Positions 47,341 to 57,085 are shown, numbered from the stretch's first letter. The stretch: DNA of 64,000 nt from Pseudomonas sp. MWU13-2100 (GCF_023242365.1 NZ_JALLIX010000023.1:41787-105786), one strand, 5' to 3'. The notes: generated by a model not told the origin, from the letters alone. Made by a program: numbers and translations.

Positions 47341-47397
47341 GCTTTCCTCATGTCATCTGTCGGAGCGCCCATGGTCACGAGCGCACCGGGAAAAAGT

Positions 47398-48162
47398 CTA
47401 GCGCTCGGCCCACAGCACCAGGACATCGGTACTGAACGAACCGTCGGCCTCGATCTCAAAGTATTCTCGCACTTCCGCGCCCATTGCCTGCTGCAAATCG
47501 CGAATGGCCACCCGCAGCGGCTGCGGGGTGCGCATGCGCTCGACCCAGGAGCTGAACTCCAGGCGCAGGCGCTGACGCTGGGTGCTGCGTACGTGCAACC
47601 CGGCCTCGCTGACCTGGCGCAGCCACTCGCCCGCCGAATAATCGCGGACATGGCTGGTGTCGCGCAAAACCTCGACACTTTGCAGGTAGGTGTCGAACAA
47701 CGGGCTGCCGGGGGACATGACGTCGATGAAGGCCGCCACGCCGCCGGGCTTGAGGACCCGGCGCACTTCGCGCAAGGCCTGGCCCAGGTCGCTCCAGTGG
47801 TGCGCCGAGTAGCGGCTGAAGACGAAGTCGAACTCGCCATCGGCGAACGGCAGGCACTCGGCCGCGCCGCACACGGTGGTGATATTGCTCAGGCCGCGCT
47901 CGCTAGCGGCAGCCGCGACCACGTCGAGCATCTGCTGCGAGAGGTCGTAGGCGGCCACTTTCTTGACCAGCGGGGCAACATTGAAGCTCACGTGACCGGC
48001 GCCGCAACCCAGGTCCAGGACCCGGGCATCGGAGCGTCCGGCCAGTTCGGCCTGGAGCAGCGCGAATTCGGCGCCCTGGGCGTGCACGGCGCTGCTCAGG
48101 TAAGCGCTGGCTTGTTCGCCGAATTGCTTTTGAACGACTGCGGTGTGAGCTTTGCCGGTCAT
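47398..48162 (-). CDS. Class I SAM-dependent methyltransferase
   Basis: A 254-residue methyltransferase of the UbiE/Methyltransf_11 kind. The SAM-binding motif VLDLGCGAGHVSF is near residue 48, and FDFVFSRYSAHHW is motif II. It sits between leuD and leuB, a conserved Pseudomonas position as I recall. The substrate is unknown; the neighbours do not prove a role in leucine synthesis. The ATG at 48162 is chosen over a longer frame that would run into a REPIN. Confidence 0.88.
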   Translation of the reverse strand: MTGKAHTAVVQKQFGEQASAYLSSAVHAQGAEFALLQAELAGRSDARVLDLGCGAGHVSFNVAPLVKKVAAYDLSQQMLDVVAAAASERGLSNITTVCGAAECLPFADGEFDFVFSRYSAHHWSDLGQALREVRRVLKPGGVAAFIDVMSPGSPLFDTYLQSVEVLRDTSHVRDYSAGEWLRQVSEAGLHVRSTQRQRLRLEFSSWVERMRTPQPLRVAIRDLQQAMGAEVREYFEIEADGSFSTDVLVLWAER

Positions 48163-48208
48163 GGGGTTTTCCTTTTTGCCGAACGTTGTGTATTGCCGAT
48201 TAGGCCGT

Positions 48209-48314
48209 CTTCGCGGGCAAGCTCCGCTCCCACAGTGTTGCGTCGAACACAAGATCGGAGAACGACCGAAGACTGTGGGAGCGGAGCTTGTCGGGGCGCC
48301 GCATCGCCGCGAAG
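48209..48314. repeat. REPIN with canonical and variant arms
   Basis: The left arm is canonical (TTCGCGGGCAAGCTCCGCTC). The right arm is the variant GTGGGAGCGGAGCTTGTCGG with the CGCCGCATCGCCGCGAAG extension. It separates leuD from the methyltransferase gene. Confidence 0.88.
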
Positions 48315-48337
48315 AGGCCGGCCCTGCCTACCTCAAA

Positions 48338-48982
48338 TCAGGCGTCGCGAAACAACCAGGGCTGGCTGGCCCGGTGCTTGGCTTCAAAGGCGGCAATCGC
48401 CTCGCCGTCCTGCAAGGTCAGGCCGATATCGTCCAGGCCGTTGAGCAGGCAATGCTTGCGGAACGCATCGACTTCAAAGTGGTAGACCTTACCGTCCGGA
48501 CGGGTCACGGTCTGTGCCTGCAGGTCGACCGTCAGTTGGTAACCCGGGTTGGCCTCGACCTGCTGGAACAGCTCGTCGACTTCATTGTCGCCTAGGATGA
48601 TCGGCAACAGGCCGTTCTTGAAGCTGTTGTTGAAGAAGATATCGGCATAGCTCGGCGCAATGATGCTGCGAAAACCGTACTCCTCCAGAGCCCATGGCGC
48701 ATGCTCACGACTGGAGCCGCAGCCGAAGTTTTCCCGGGCGAGCAACACGCTGGCGCCCTGGTATCGCTCGGCGTTCAAGACGAAATCCTTGTTCAACGGC
48801 CGCTTGGAGTTGTCCTGGTAGGCATAACCCACGTCCAGGTAGCGCCACTCGTCGAACAGGTTGGGACCAAAGCCGGTGCGTTTGATCGACTTCAGGAACT
48901 GCTTGGGAATGATCTGGTCGGTGTCGACGTTGGCACGATCCAGAGGCGCGACAAGACCGGTGTGCTGGGTAAAGGCTTTCAT
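48338..48982 (-). CDS. leuD: 3-isopropylmalate dehydratase small subunit
   Basis: A 214-residue swivel-domain subunit that pairs with LeuC to isomerise isopropylmalate. The NVDTDQIIPKQFLK opening and the LLARENFGCGSSREHAPWAL motif are diagnostic. It lies 10 bp downstream of leuC. Confidence 0.97.
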   Translation of the reverse strand: MKAFTQHTGLVAPLDRANVDTDQIIPKQFLKSIKRTGFGPNLFDEWRYLDVGYAYQDNSKRPLNKDFVLNAERYQGASVLLARENFGCGSSREHAPWALEEYGFRSIIAPSYADIFFNNSFKNGLLPIILGDNEVDELFQQVEANPGYQLTVDLQAQTVTRPDGKVYHFEVDAFRKHCLLNGLDDIGLTLQDGEAIAAFEAKHRASQPWLFRDA

Positions 48983-48992
48983 GCTGCGCTCC

Positions 48993-50411
48993 TCAGATCA
49001 ATTCACGAACGTCGACAAAACGACCGCTCACGGCGGCGGCGGCGGCCATGGCCGGGCTCACCAGGTGGGTACGACCACCGGCACCCTGGCGCCCTTCGAA
49101 GTTCCGGTTGGACGTCGAGGCGCAGTGCTCGCCACTTTCCAGGCGGTCAGGGTTCATCGCCAGGCACATCGAGCAACCCGGCTCGCGCCATTCGAATCCG
49201 GCTTCGAGGAAGATCTTGTCCAGGCCCTCGGCTTCCGCCTGGGCTTTCACCAGGCCCGAACCCGGCACGACAATCGCCTGCTTGATGGTCGAGGCGACCT
49301 TGCGGCCCTTGGCGATCACCGCCGCGGCACGCAGGTCTTCGATCCGCGAGTTGGTGCAGGAGCCGATAAAGACGCGGTCCAACTGGATATCGGTGATCGC
49401 CTGGTTCGCGGTCAGGCCCATGTACTTCAAGGCGCGTTCGATCGAGCCACGCTTGACCAGATCAGGCTCGCGGGCCGGGTCCGGCACGTTCTGGTCAACC
49501 GCCAGGACCATTTCCGGCGAGGTGCCCCAGCTGACCTGCGGCTTGATCTGCGCGGCATCCAGTTCGACCACGGTGTCGAACTGCGCATCGGCATCGGACA
49601 CCAGGTCTTTCCAGGCTTCGACGGCCAGGTCCCACTCCGCGCCTTTGGGTGCGAAAGGACGGCCCTTGACGTAAGCCACGGTCTTTTCATCGGCGGCCAC
49701 CAGGCCCACGCGGGCCCCCGCTTCGATGGACATGTTGCAGATGGTCATGCGGCCTTCGACGGACAGGTCGCGAATCGCGCTACCGGCGAATTCGATGGCG
49801 TGGCCGTTACCGCCGGCGGTGCCGATCTTGCCGATCACGGCGAGGACAATATCCTTGGCGGTCACGCCAAACGGCAAGGTGCCTTCGACCCGCACCAGCA
49901 TGTTCTTCATCTTCTTGGCCACCAGACACTGGGTGGCGAACACGTGCTCCACCTCGGAGGTGCCGATACCGTGGGCCAAGGCACCAAAAGCGCCGTGGGT
50001 CGAGGTATGGGAGTCGCCGCAAACCACGGTCATGCCCGGCAAGGTCGCCCCCTGCTCCGGGCCGATCACATGGACGATGCCTTGACGCACGTCATTCATC
50101 TTGAATTCGGTGATGCCATATTCATCGCAGTAATCGTCGAGGGTCTGCACCTGCAAACGCGACACCTGGTCGACAATCGCCTCGATCCCGCCCTTGCGCT
50201 CCGGAGTGGTCGGCACGTTGTGGTCCGGGGTGGCGATGATCGAGTCGACACGCCAAGGCTTGCGCCCGGCCAGGCGCAGGCCTTCGAAAGCCTGGGGCGA
50301 AGTCACTTCATGGATGATGTGACGGTCGATATAGATCAGCGACGATCCATCATCGCGCCGTTTCACTTCATGAGAATCCCAGAGCTTGTCGTAAAGCGTT
50401 TTGCCGGCCAT
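48993..50411 (-). CDS. leuC: 3-isopropylmalate dehydratase large subunit
   Basis: A 472-residue 4Fe-4S aconitase-family subunit. The cluster cysteines are in VFIGSCTNSR and the EPGCSMCLAMN motif. The ATG at 50411 gives the standard MAGKTLYDKLWDSHEV start; the longer frame is rejected. It is divergent from the LysR gene and heads the leuCD block. Confidence 0.97.
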   Translation of the reverse strand: MAGKTLYDKLWDSHEVKRRDDGSSLIYIDRHIIHEVTSPQAFEGLRLAGRKPWRVDSIIATPDHNVPTTPERKGGIEAIVDQVSRLQVQTLDDYCDEYGITEFKMNDVRQGIVHVIGPEQGATLPGMTVVCGDSHTSTHGAFGALAHGIGTSEVEHVFATQCLVAKKMKNMLVRVEGTLPFGVTAKDIVLAVIGKIGTAGGNGHAIEFAGSAIRDLSVEGRMTICNMSIEAGARVGLVAADEKTVAYVKGRPFAPKGAEWDLAVEAWKDLVSDADAQFDTVVELDAAQIKPQVSWGTSPEMVLAVDQNVPDPAREPDLVKRGSIERALKYMGLTANQAITDIQLDRVFIGSCTNSRIEDLRAAAVIAKGRKVASTIKQAIVVPGSGLVKAQAEAEGLDKIFLEAGFEWREPGCSMCLAMNPDRLESGEHCASTSNRNFEGRQGAGGRTHLVSPAMAAAAAVSGRFVDVRELI

Positions 50412-50564
50412 CAGACGTTTCCTCATCAACTTGTTTCTATGCCCCGGGTCATTGATGACTGTTCTCAATAACCCCTTGGCTTGTGAGGTCGATGCTATGG
50501 CGTTAGAGTGAATAACTCAAATTCATATTTTTTATGCTTTGGATAACTATTTGGAATACAGCAC

Positions 50565-51455
50565 ATGGACCTCGCCAACCTCAATGCATTTATTGCCATC
50601 GCCGAGACCGGGAGTTTTTCCGGTGCCGGGGAACGCCTGCACCTGACGCAGCCGGCGATCAGCAAACGCATCGCCGGCCTTGAACAGCAACTCAATGTCC
50701 GCCTGTTCGACCGCCTGGGCCGCGAAATCGGCCTGACCGAGGCCGGTCGGGCCCTGCTGCCACGGGCCTACCAGATTCTCAATGTGCTGGACGACACCCG
50801 CCGGGCACTGACCAACCTCACCGGTGAAGTCAGCGGGCGCCTGACCCTGGCCACCAGTCACCACATCGGCCTGCACCGCCTGCCCCCCCTGCTGCGCACC
50901 TTTACCCGGCGTTACCCGCAGGTGGCGCTGGATATCCAGTTCCTCGATTCGGAGGTCGCCTATGAGGAAATCCTCCACGGCCGCGCCGAACTGGCGGTGA
51001 TCACCCTGGCGCCGGAACCCCACGGGCTGGTACGCGCCGTGCCGGTGTGGGACGACCCGCTGGATTTCGTCGTCGCCCTCGAGCATCCGCTGGCCAGGCA
51101 CAGCCCGGTCACCCTCAAGGACATCGCCCATCACCCGGCGGTCTTCCCGGGTGGCAATACCTTTACCCACCATATCGTCCAGCGCCTGTTCGAAGCCCAG
51201 GGCCTGACGCCGAACATCGCCATGAGCACCAACTATCTGGAAACCATCAAGATGATGGTCTCCATCGGCCTGGCCTGGAGCGTCCTGCCTCGAACCATGC
51301 TCGACGACCAGGTGGCACGCATACCTTTACCCGGCATACAACTGACTCGCCAGCTAGGCTATATCCTGCACACGGAACGGACACTGTCGAATGCCGCCCG
51401 GGCTTTCATGGCTTTGCTGGATGCGCAGAGCGATAGCCCAGGATTGACGGCATAA
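50565..51455 (+). CDS. LysR family transcriptional regulator
   Basis: A 296-residue regulator with an N-terminal winged helix (TGSFSGAGERLHLTQPAISKRIAGLEQQL) and a periplasmic-binding-like effector domain. It is encoded divergently from leuC across a 153-bp gap rich in A and T, a classic arrangement for a LysR protein that controls the neighbouring operon. Regulation of leuCD in response to a leucine pathway intermediate is inferred only from this layout. Confidence 0.92.
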   Translation: MDLANLNAFIAIAETGSFSGAGERLHLTQPAISKRIAGLEQQLNVRLFDRLGREIGLTEAGRALLPRAYQILNVLDDTRRALTNLTGEVSGRLTLATSHHIGLHRLPPLLRTFTRRYPQVALDIQFLDSEVAYEEILHGRAELAVITLAPEPHGLVRAVPVWDDPLDFVVALEHPLARHSPVTLKDIAHHPAVFPGGNTFTHHIVQRLFEAQGLTPNIAMSTNYLETIKMMVSIGLAWSVLPRTMLDDQVARIPLPGIQLTRQLGYILHTERTLSNAARAFMALLDAQSDSPGLTA

Positions 51456-51524
51456 GACAAGCCTGCTTTATTCCAAACAGCTTTTTGCGGCACAACGTTC
51501 CTTTCATCCCAAGGACAGCTGTAA

Positions 51525-54500
51525 ATGCCCAAGCACGCCAGCCGTATTCCACCCCTGCCACGCATTCACGCACTCGATCCCCAGGTGTCGGAACAGAGCT
51601 GGGAAAGCGCCGCGCAACTGCTCGCCGCCCTCAACGGGGCGCGCCTCGGCGCCTGGTACTGGGATATTGAAACCGGCCAGGTCAGTTGGTCCCGCGGCAC
51701 CCAGGCGCTGTTCGGCTTCGATCCGCACCAGCCACTGCCCCAGGATCTCGACTACCTTGACCTGCTGCCGGTCGAGGATCGGGCGCGCACCTTGCGGGCC
51801 TTTCATGCCGTACTGGAGGGCGAACCCGTCGAGCAGGCCATGCATCATCGCATCCGCTGGCCCGATGGCAGCCTGCACTGGCTGGAAATCAATGGCAGCC
51901 TGTTGCCGGACAAGAATGGCAAGCCGCGGATGATCGGCGTCATTCGCGAAATCACCCACCAACGCCGGCGCGAGCATGCCCTCAGCAGCTCGGAAAAACG
52001 CTTCGCCACCCTGTTTCACCTGTCCCCCAACATGGTGCTGCTGACTCGCGAGGAGGACGGCCTGATCAGCGAGGCCAACCAATACTTCGAAAGCCTGTTC
52101 GGCTGGCCCGCGCTTTCAGTGATCGGGCGGACCACACTGGAGCTGGGACTCTGGGCCGATCCCGAAGAACGCCAGCGCCTGCTCAAGTCGCTCCCTGCCA
52201 AGGGCGAGTCGGTCAGCCAGGAGGTGCGGCTACGGGCCAGCAACGGGAAAATTCACGTTGGCATCCTCAGCGCCCAGCGGGTCGAACTGGAAGGCCAGGC
52301 CTATCTGCTCAGCACCTTTCTCGACACCACCGAACGCAAGAACGCCGAGCAGGCCCTCAAGGACAGCCAGGAACGCCTCGACCTGGCCCTGGACTCGGCG
52401 CAACTGGGCACCTGGGATTGGCATATCCCCAGCGGCATGCTCTACGGCTCGGCGCGCGCCGCGCAGTTGCACGGGCTGGAGCCGCAGCCATTCCATGAAT
52501 CTTTCGATGCATTTTTCGACGGTGTGCCCGCGAGCGAACGCGAGAGCATGCGCCATGCCTACCGCAGTCTGCGCGAAGGGCCGGAAGGCAACTATCAGCT
52601 GACGTATCGGGTGCCTTTGGAAAACGGCACTTCGCGCTATCTGGAAAGCCGCGCCCGCCTCTACCGCGACGAACAGGGCAACCCCTTGCGCATGGCTGGC
52701 ACCCTGCTGGATATCACCGATCAGGTGGAACGCGAACAGCGCCTGATGGCCTCGGAAGAGAAATTCGCCAGCCTGTTCCAGGTCAGTCCCGACCCGATCT
52801 GCGTCACACGCCAAGAAACCGGGCAGTTCATCGAGATCAACCCGGCCTTCACCCAGGTGTTCGGCTGGAACATCGACGAAGTGCGCAATCGCAGTGCCGA
52901 GCAGATCGGCTTGTGGGACGACACGGCCAAACGCCTGCTGCGCATACAGCAGGTAATCCGTGACCAGGCCCTGAACAACGTGGCAGTGGTCGTCCATCAC
53001 AAGCGCGGCCACGCCCTGACCTGCGTCATCAACAGCCGGCAGATCGTGGTCGAGGAACAGCCCTGCATCGTCACCACGCTACGCGACATCACCCAGCAAC
53101 AACGGGCCGAAGCGGCGCTCAAGGCCAGCGAGGAAAAGTTCGCCAAGGCCTTCCACTCCAGCCCCGACGCCATCACCATCACCGAGCGCGACAGCGGGCG
53201 CTACCTGGAGGTCAACGATGGTTTCTGCCGGCTGACCGGCTACACCAGCAGCGAAGTCATCGGCCGTACCGTGTATGAAATCGGTGTCTGGGCCGATCAC
53301 AAACAGCGTAGCGCCCTGCTGGCGGAATTGAAGGAAAAGGGCCATGTCCCGCATCGCGACATGCTCGGACGCAACAAGCGCGGCGATGTGCTCACCGTCG
53401 AAGTCTCGGTCGAACCCATCATCCTCAATGAAACCGCGTGCCTGCTGCTGACGGCCCGCGATATCAGCCAATTGAAGAACGCCCAGGCGCAGATCCGCCA
53501 CCTGGCCTATCACGACCCGCTGACCAACCTGCCCAACCGCGCCCTGCTGATGGACCGCCTGAGCCAGCAGATCGCCCTGCTCAAGCGCCATAACCTGCGC
53601 GGCGCCCTGCTGTTCCTCGACCTCGACCACTTCAAGCACATCAACGACTCCCTCGGCCACCCGGTGGGCGACACCGTGCTCAAGGTGGTGACCGCCCGCC
53701 TGGAAGCCAGCGTGCGCACCGAGGACACCGTGGCACGCCTCGGCGGCGACGAGTTCGTGGTGCTGCTCAGCGGCCTGGAGGGTTCACGCAGCGAAGTCAC
53801 GCACAAAGTCCGCGAGCTGGCGGACACCATTCGCGAGCTGCTGGCCGAACCGATGTTCCTCGACGGCCAACGCCTGCAAGTAACCCCGAGCATCGGCGTG
53901 GCGCTGATTCCCGACCATGGCACGACCCCCGCCGACCTGCTCAAGCGCGCCGATATCGCGCTCTACCGGGCCAAGGACTCCGGGCGCAATATCACCCAAC
54001 TGTTCCACAGCACCATGCAGAAAGCCGCCAGCGAACGCCTGCGCATGGAAAACGACCTGCGCCAGGCGCTTTCCCGGGGCGAGTTCAGTGTGCATTTCCA
54101 GCCCCAGGTGGACGCCCGCGACAACAGCATCATCGGCGCCGAAGCCCTGGTGCGCTGGCACCATCCGGAACTCGGCGCGCAATCGCCGACCGAGTTCATC
54201 AAGGTCCTGGAAGACAGCGGGCTGATCCTTGAAGTCGGCACCTGGATCCTCGACCACGCCTGCGAAGCCTTCGGCTTATTGCTCGGCGAAGGCCTGATCA
54301 GCCACGCTTTCAGCCTGTGTGTGAACATCAGCCCGCGGCAGTTCCGCCAGACCGATTTCGTCGAACAGGTGGAGCGCACGCTGACCCGCTACAACGTGCC
54401 GTCCTCGATGCTGAAGCTGGAAATCACCGAAGGCATCGTGATCCAGAACCTGGAGGACACCATCAGCAAGATGCGCCGCCTGAACAAGATCGGCGTCAGT

Positions 54501-54830
54501 TTTGCCATGGATGATTTCGGTACCGGTTATTCGTCGCTAACCTACCTCAAGCGCCTGCCGGTGGACGCCTTGAAGATCGACCAGTCGTTCGTGCGCGACG
54601 CGACCCACGACCCCAACGATGCGGAGATCATCCGAGCGATTGTCGCCATGGCCCGCAGCCTGGGGCTGACGGTGATTGCCGAAGGGGTGGAACTGCCGGA
54701 GCAACTGGTATTCCTGGAGGGATTGGGTTGCCACCTGTACCAGGGTTACCTGCACAGCCGACCGCTGCCTTTGGACGAGTTCAAAAAGCTCCTGGAATCC
54801 CCCGCGACCGAGCACACCACCGACCTGTAG
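51525..54830 (+). CDS. Five-PAS GGDEF-EAL cyclic-di-GMP signalling protein
   Basis: An 1101-residue cytoplasmic protein with no membrane segment. Five PAS domains occupy roughly residues 25-145, 150-275, 285-405, 410-530 and 535-655; several end in a DIT-type linker. A diguanylate cyclase domain follows with an intact GGDEF and an RTED inhibitory site five residues before it. The EAL domain has EALVRW and DDFGTGYSS. All key residues are present, so both synthesis and breakdown of c-di-GMP are possible. SD AAGGA precedes the ATG. The stop codon lies within a REP arm. Confidence 0.93.
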   Translation: MPKHASRIPPLPRIHALDPQVSEQSWESAAQLLAALNGARLGAWYWDIETGQVSWSRGTQALFGFDPHQPLPQDLDYLDLLPVEDRARTLRAFHAVLEGEPVEQAMHHRIRWPDGSLHWLEINGSLLPDKNGKPRMIGVIREITHQRRREHALSSSEKRFATLFHLSPNMVLLTREEDGLISEANQYFESLFGWPALSVIGRTTLELGLWADPEERQRLLKSLPAKGESVSQEVRLRASNGKIHVGILSAQRVELEGQAYLLSTFLDTTERKNAEQALKDSQERLDLALDSAQLGTWDWHIPSGMLYGSARAAQLHGLEPQPFHESFDAFFDGVPASERESMRHAYRSLREGPEGNYQLTYRVPLENGTSRYLESRARLYRDEQGNPLRMAGTLLDITDQVEREQRLMASEEKFASLFQVSPDPICVTRQETGQFIEINPAFTQVFGWNIDEVRNRSAEQIGLWDDTAKRLLRIQQVIRDQALNNVAVVVHHKRGHALTCVINSRQIVVEEQPCIVTTLRDITQQQRAEAALKASEEKFAKAFHSSPDAITITERDSGRYLEVNDGFCRLTGYTSSEVIGRTVYEIGVWADHKQRSALLAELKEKGHVPHRDMLGRNKRGDVLTVEVSVEPIILNETACLLLTARDISQLKNAQAQIRHLAYHDPLTNLPNRALLMDRLSQQIALLKRHNLRGALLFLDLDHFKHINDSLGHPVGDTVLKVVTARLEASVRTEDTVARLGGDEFVVLLSGLEGSRSEVTHKVRELADTIRELLAEPMFLDGQRLQVTPSIGVALIPDHGTTPADLLKRADIALYRAKDSGRNITQLFHSTMQKAASERLRMENDLRQALSRGEFSVHFQPQVDARDNSIIGAEALVRWHHPELGAQSPTEFIKVLEDSGLILEVGTWILDHACEAFGLLLGEGLISHAFSLCVNISPRQFRQTDFVEQVERTLTRYNVPSSMLKLEITEGIVIQNLEDTISKMRRLNKIGVSFAMDDFGTGYSSLTYLKRLPVDALKIDQSFVRDATHDPNDAEIIRAIVAMARSLGLTVIAEGVELPEQLVFLEGLGCHLYQGYLHSRPLPLDEFKKLLESPATEHTTDL

Positions 54831-54913
54831 GAACCGGCTTGCTGGCGTTCAGCCGAGAGGCTGGAGTGGCGAGGGTGACGACGAGGCCGCCATCGCCAGC
54901 AAGCCGGCTTCAG
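54826..54913. repeat. REPIN overlapping the GGDEF-EAL stop codon
   Basis: TGTAGGAACCGGCTTGCTGG on the left and an inverse CCAGCAAGCCGGCTTC on the right. The TAG stop codon of the signalling gene is inside the left arm, so the element touches the coding end. Confidence 0.7.
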
Positions 54914-54964
54914 GTTCGATGTCGACCAGGTTGGCGGGGGAACTCCCGAGACCGCCGCACAACG

Positions 54965-54993
54965 AAAAACCCCGCCTCGAAGGCGGGGTTTTT
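54965..54993. terminator. Bidirectional rho-independent terminator
   Basis: CCCCGCCT (54970-54977) and AGGCGGGG (54981-54988) form an 8-bp stem with a 3-nt loop, with an A-run on one side and a T-run on the other. It can end both the rightward GGDEF-EAL transcript and the leftward hsp20 transcript. Confidence 0.88.
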
Positions 54994-55012
54994 CAGTGGG
55001 TGCAGCTTCAGA

Positions 55013-55462
55013 TCAATGCTGCAGGGCCGGCTGTTGCGCGCCATTAATGGCAATGCGTTTTGGCTTGGCCTCTTCCGGGACGACCCGCAACAGGTCGATA
55101 TTCAACAGACCGTTGCGCAGGTCCGCGGCCTTGACCTCGATATGGTCGGCCAGGCGGAAGGACAACTTGAAGGCACGCTGGGCGATCCCCTGGTGCAGGT
55201 AGCTGACGTTCTCAGCCTTGGTCTCACGCTTGCCGCCACTGACGGTCAGCACGCCCTTCTCGACCTGCAGTTCCAGGTCTTCTTCCTGGAAACCGGCGGC
55301 GGCCACGACGATGCGGTATTGGTCGTCGCCATGTTTTTCAACGTTGTAGGGTGGGTAGCTGCTGCCCGGCTCGTTGCGCAACGCGGTTTCGAACAGATCG
55401 TTGAAACGATCGAAACCGACGGAGGAACGGAACAGTGGAGCCAGGGAAAATGCGGTAGTCAT
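55013..55462 (-). CDS. ibpA: Small heat-shock protein, Hsp20/IbpA family
   Basis: A 149-residue alpha-crystallin-domain chaperone that holds unfolding proteins for later refolding. The N-terminal FSLAPLFRSSVGFDRFNDLF, the core VVAAAGFQEEDLELQVEKGVLTVSGGK and the C-terminal extension with RIAINGA are typical of IbpA. It is a single gene with a sigma-32-like promoter and a leader of about 60 nt. Confidence 0.94.
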   Translation of the reverse strand: MTTAFSLAPLFRSSVGFDRFNDLFETALRNEPGSSYPPYNVEKHGDDQYRIVVAAAGFQEEDLELQVEKGVLTVSGGKRETKAENVSYLHQGIAQRAFKLSFRLADHIEVKAADLRNGLLNIDLLRVVPEEAKPKRIAINGAQQPALQH

Positions 55463-55555
55463 GTCAATCTCCTGAAATTCAGCGAGTGGTTTAGTCCGCG
55501 ACCCGAATTCGGCATCGCGTACTCCCTAAATAGGAACTCGCCTACGCATTTCAAG
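55463..55555 (-). promoter_or_regulatory. Sigma-32-like promoter and leader of hsp20
   Basis: On the minus strand CTTGAA (55555-55550) and CCTATTTA (55534-55527) have a 15-bp spacer, close to the heat-shock sigma factor consensus. The leader contains CTGAATTTCAG directly before the GGAG of the ribosome-binding site. A small hairpin there (CTGA/TCAG) and pairing with upstream sequence could mask translation at low temperature, as in known ibpA RNA thermometers. The thermometer is an inference. Confidence 0.6.
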
Positions 55556-55573
55556 AGATTGTCGTGAAATTTT

Positions 55574-56533
55574 TCAGGCCGCTTCCGGCAACGGCACATG
55601 CAACAGGCGCCCGACCGCGTCGCAATCGGTCTCGCGGCGCAGGTGAGTGAACAGCTCCACCGCCTGCGGATAATTGCGCGTCAACATCGCCAGCCACTGC
55701 TTCAAACGGCCCGGCGCCTGGCGTGGCGTCAGCTGTGCCACCGCCTGCGCCCAGAAGTCGCGCAGTAGCGGTTGCAACTCGCCCCAGGTCATCTCCACCA
55801 CCTCTTCGCCGGCCCGCGCCGCGGCGATCTGCCGGGCCAGGTCCGGACGCGAGACCAGACCGCGACCAAGCATGATGTCCTCGGCGCCGCTGATCTCGCG
55901 ACAGCGGCGCCAGTCGTCCACCGACCAGATATCGCCATTGGCGAACACCGGCACCTTGACCACTTCCTGCACACGCGCCACCCATTCCCAATGAGCCGGC
56001 GGCTTGTAGCCGTCGACCTTGGTCCGGGCGTGCACGACGATTTGCGACGCACCACCTTCGGCCAACGCCGTACCGCAGACCAACGCCCCATCCGGACTGT
56101 CGAACCCCAGGCGCATCTTCGCGGTCACCGGGATATGCGCCGGTACCGCGCGCCGCACCTGCTCGACAATGGCGTTGAGCAACTCCGGCTCCTTGAGCAG
56201 AACCGCCCCGCCCCGGGATTTGTTCACGGTCTTGGCCGGGCAACCGAAATTCAGATCGATCACCTGTGAGCCCAGCTCGCAGGCCAACGCCGCGTTTTCC
56301 GCCAGGCACACCGGATCGGAACCCAGCAGTTGCACCCGCAGCGGCACGCCGGCCGCCGTGCGGGCATCGGTCAGCAGCTCAGGGGCGAACTTGTGGTAGT
56401 AGGCCGGCGTCAGCAGCGAGTCATTGATCCGGATAAACTCGGTGACACACCAGTCGATACCGCCAACGCGGGTCAGCACATCACGCAGGATGTTGTCGAC
56501 CAAGCCCTCCATGGGTGCCAGGGCAATTTGCAT
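55574..56533 (-). CDS. dusC: tRNA-dihydrouridine(16) synthase
   Basis: A 319-residue flavoenzyme of the Dus family that reduces uridine 16 in tRNA. The LAPMEGLVDNILRDVLT opening and NFGCPAKTVNKSRGGAVLL (catalytic Cys) are present. I use the ATG at 56533 (MQIALAPMEG), which aligns with the E. coli DusC start; the ATG four codons upstream at 56545 has no ribosome-binding site. DusC over DusA/B is preferred from length and the LAPMEG start. Confidence 0.93.
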   Translation of the reverse strand: MQIALAPMEGLVDNILRDVLTRVGGIDWCVTEFIRINDSLLTPAYYHKFAPELLTDARTAAGVPLRVQLLGSDPVCLAENAALACELGSQVIDLNFGCPAKTVNKSRGGAVLLKEPELLNAIVEQVRRAVPAHIPVTAKMRLGFDSPDGALVCGTALAEGGASQIVVHARTKVDGYKPPAHWEWVARVQEVVKVPVFANGDIWSVDDWRRCREISGAEDIMLGRGLVSRPDLARQIAAARAGEEVVEMTWGELQPLLRDFWAQAVAQLTPRQAPGRLKQWLAMLTRNYPQAVELFTHLRRETDCDAVGRLLHVPLPEAA

Positions 56534-56600
56534 GGGTATTCTCATAGGGAATCGAAAAAGTGCGGCAGTTTACGGGGTTCCGGCGCAAACCGGTACGCCC

Positions 56601-57035
56601 TCAGACCGACTGCACGGCCGGCCCGTAGCCCTCGATAAATTCCGCCGGCATGCGCTTGGGCTTGCCGCTGGACAGTTCGATACAGACAAAGGTGGTTTGC
56701 GCGCGCAGCAGGGTCAGGTTGTCGCTGGGACGGACCAGCTGGAAACGCCGGGTCATTTTCAGGCGCTGGTCCCAGTCGACGATCCAGGTTGCCAACTGCA
56801 ACTCGTCGCCTTCGTAGGCGGCGGCCAGGTAGTCGATTTCATGACGGACCACCGCCATGGCCCGATCCAGACGCCGATATTCGCTCAGGTCCAGGCCCAA
56901 GCGCTGCGAGTGACGCCAGGCACAGCGCTCCAGCCAACTGACATATACCGCGTTGTTGGCGTGCCCGAGACCGTCGATATCCTCGTCGGCCACCTGCAGG
57001 TCGAGGGTGAAGGGTGTCGCCAGATCCCAACTCAT
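56601..57035 (-). CDS. Acyl-CoA thioesterase, 4HBT (hotdog) family
   Basis: A 144-residue single-hotdog protein. The segment DIDGLGHANNAVYVSWLERCAW contains the conserved pattern of YbgC/4-hydroxybenzoyl-CoA thioesterases, although Asp-containing DxxGHVNN is here DGLGHANN. It likely hydrolyses an acyl-CoA; the chain type is unknown. It lies 50 bp downstream of the TetR gene and upstream of dusC, all leftward. Confidence 0.88.
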   Translation of the reverse strand: MSWDLATPFTLDLQVADEDIDGLGHANNAVYVSWLERCAWRHSQRLGLDLSEYRRLDRAMAVVRHEIDYLAAAYEGDELQLATWIVDWDQRLKMTRRFQLVRPSDNLTLLRAQTTFVCIELSSGKPKRMPAEFIEGYGPAVQSV

Positions 57036-57085
57036 GTACCGCTCCCGGTCAAATCAAAGACCGCAGCAGTGTAACGGAACAGCCC

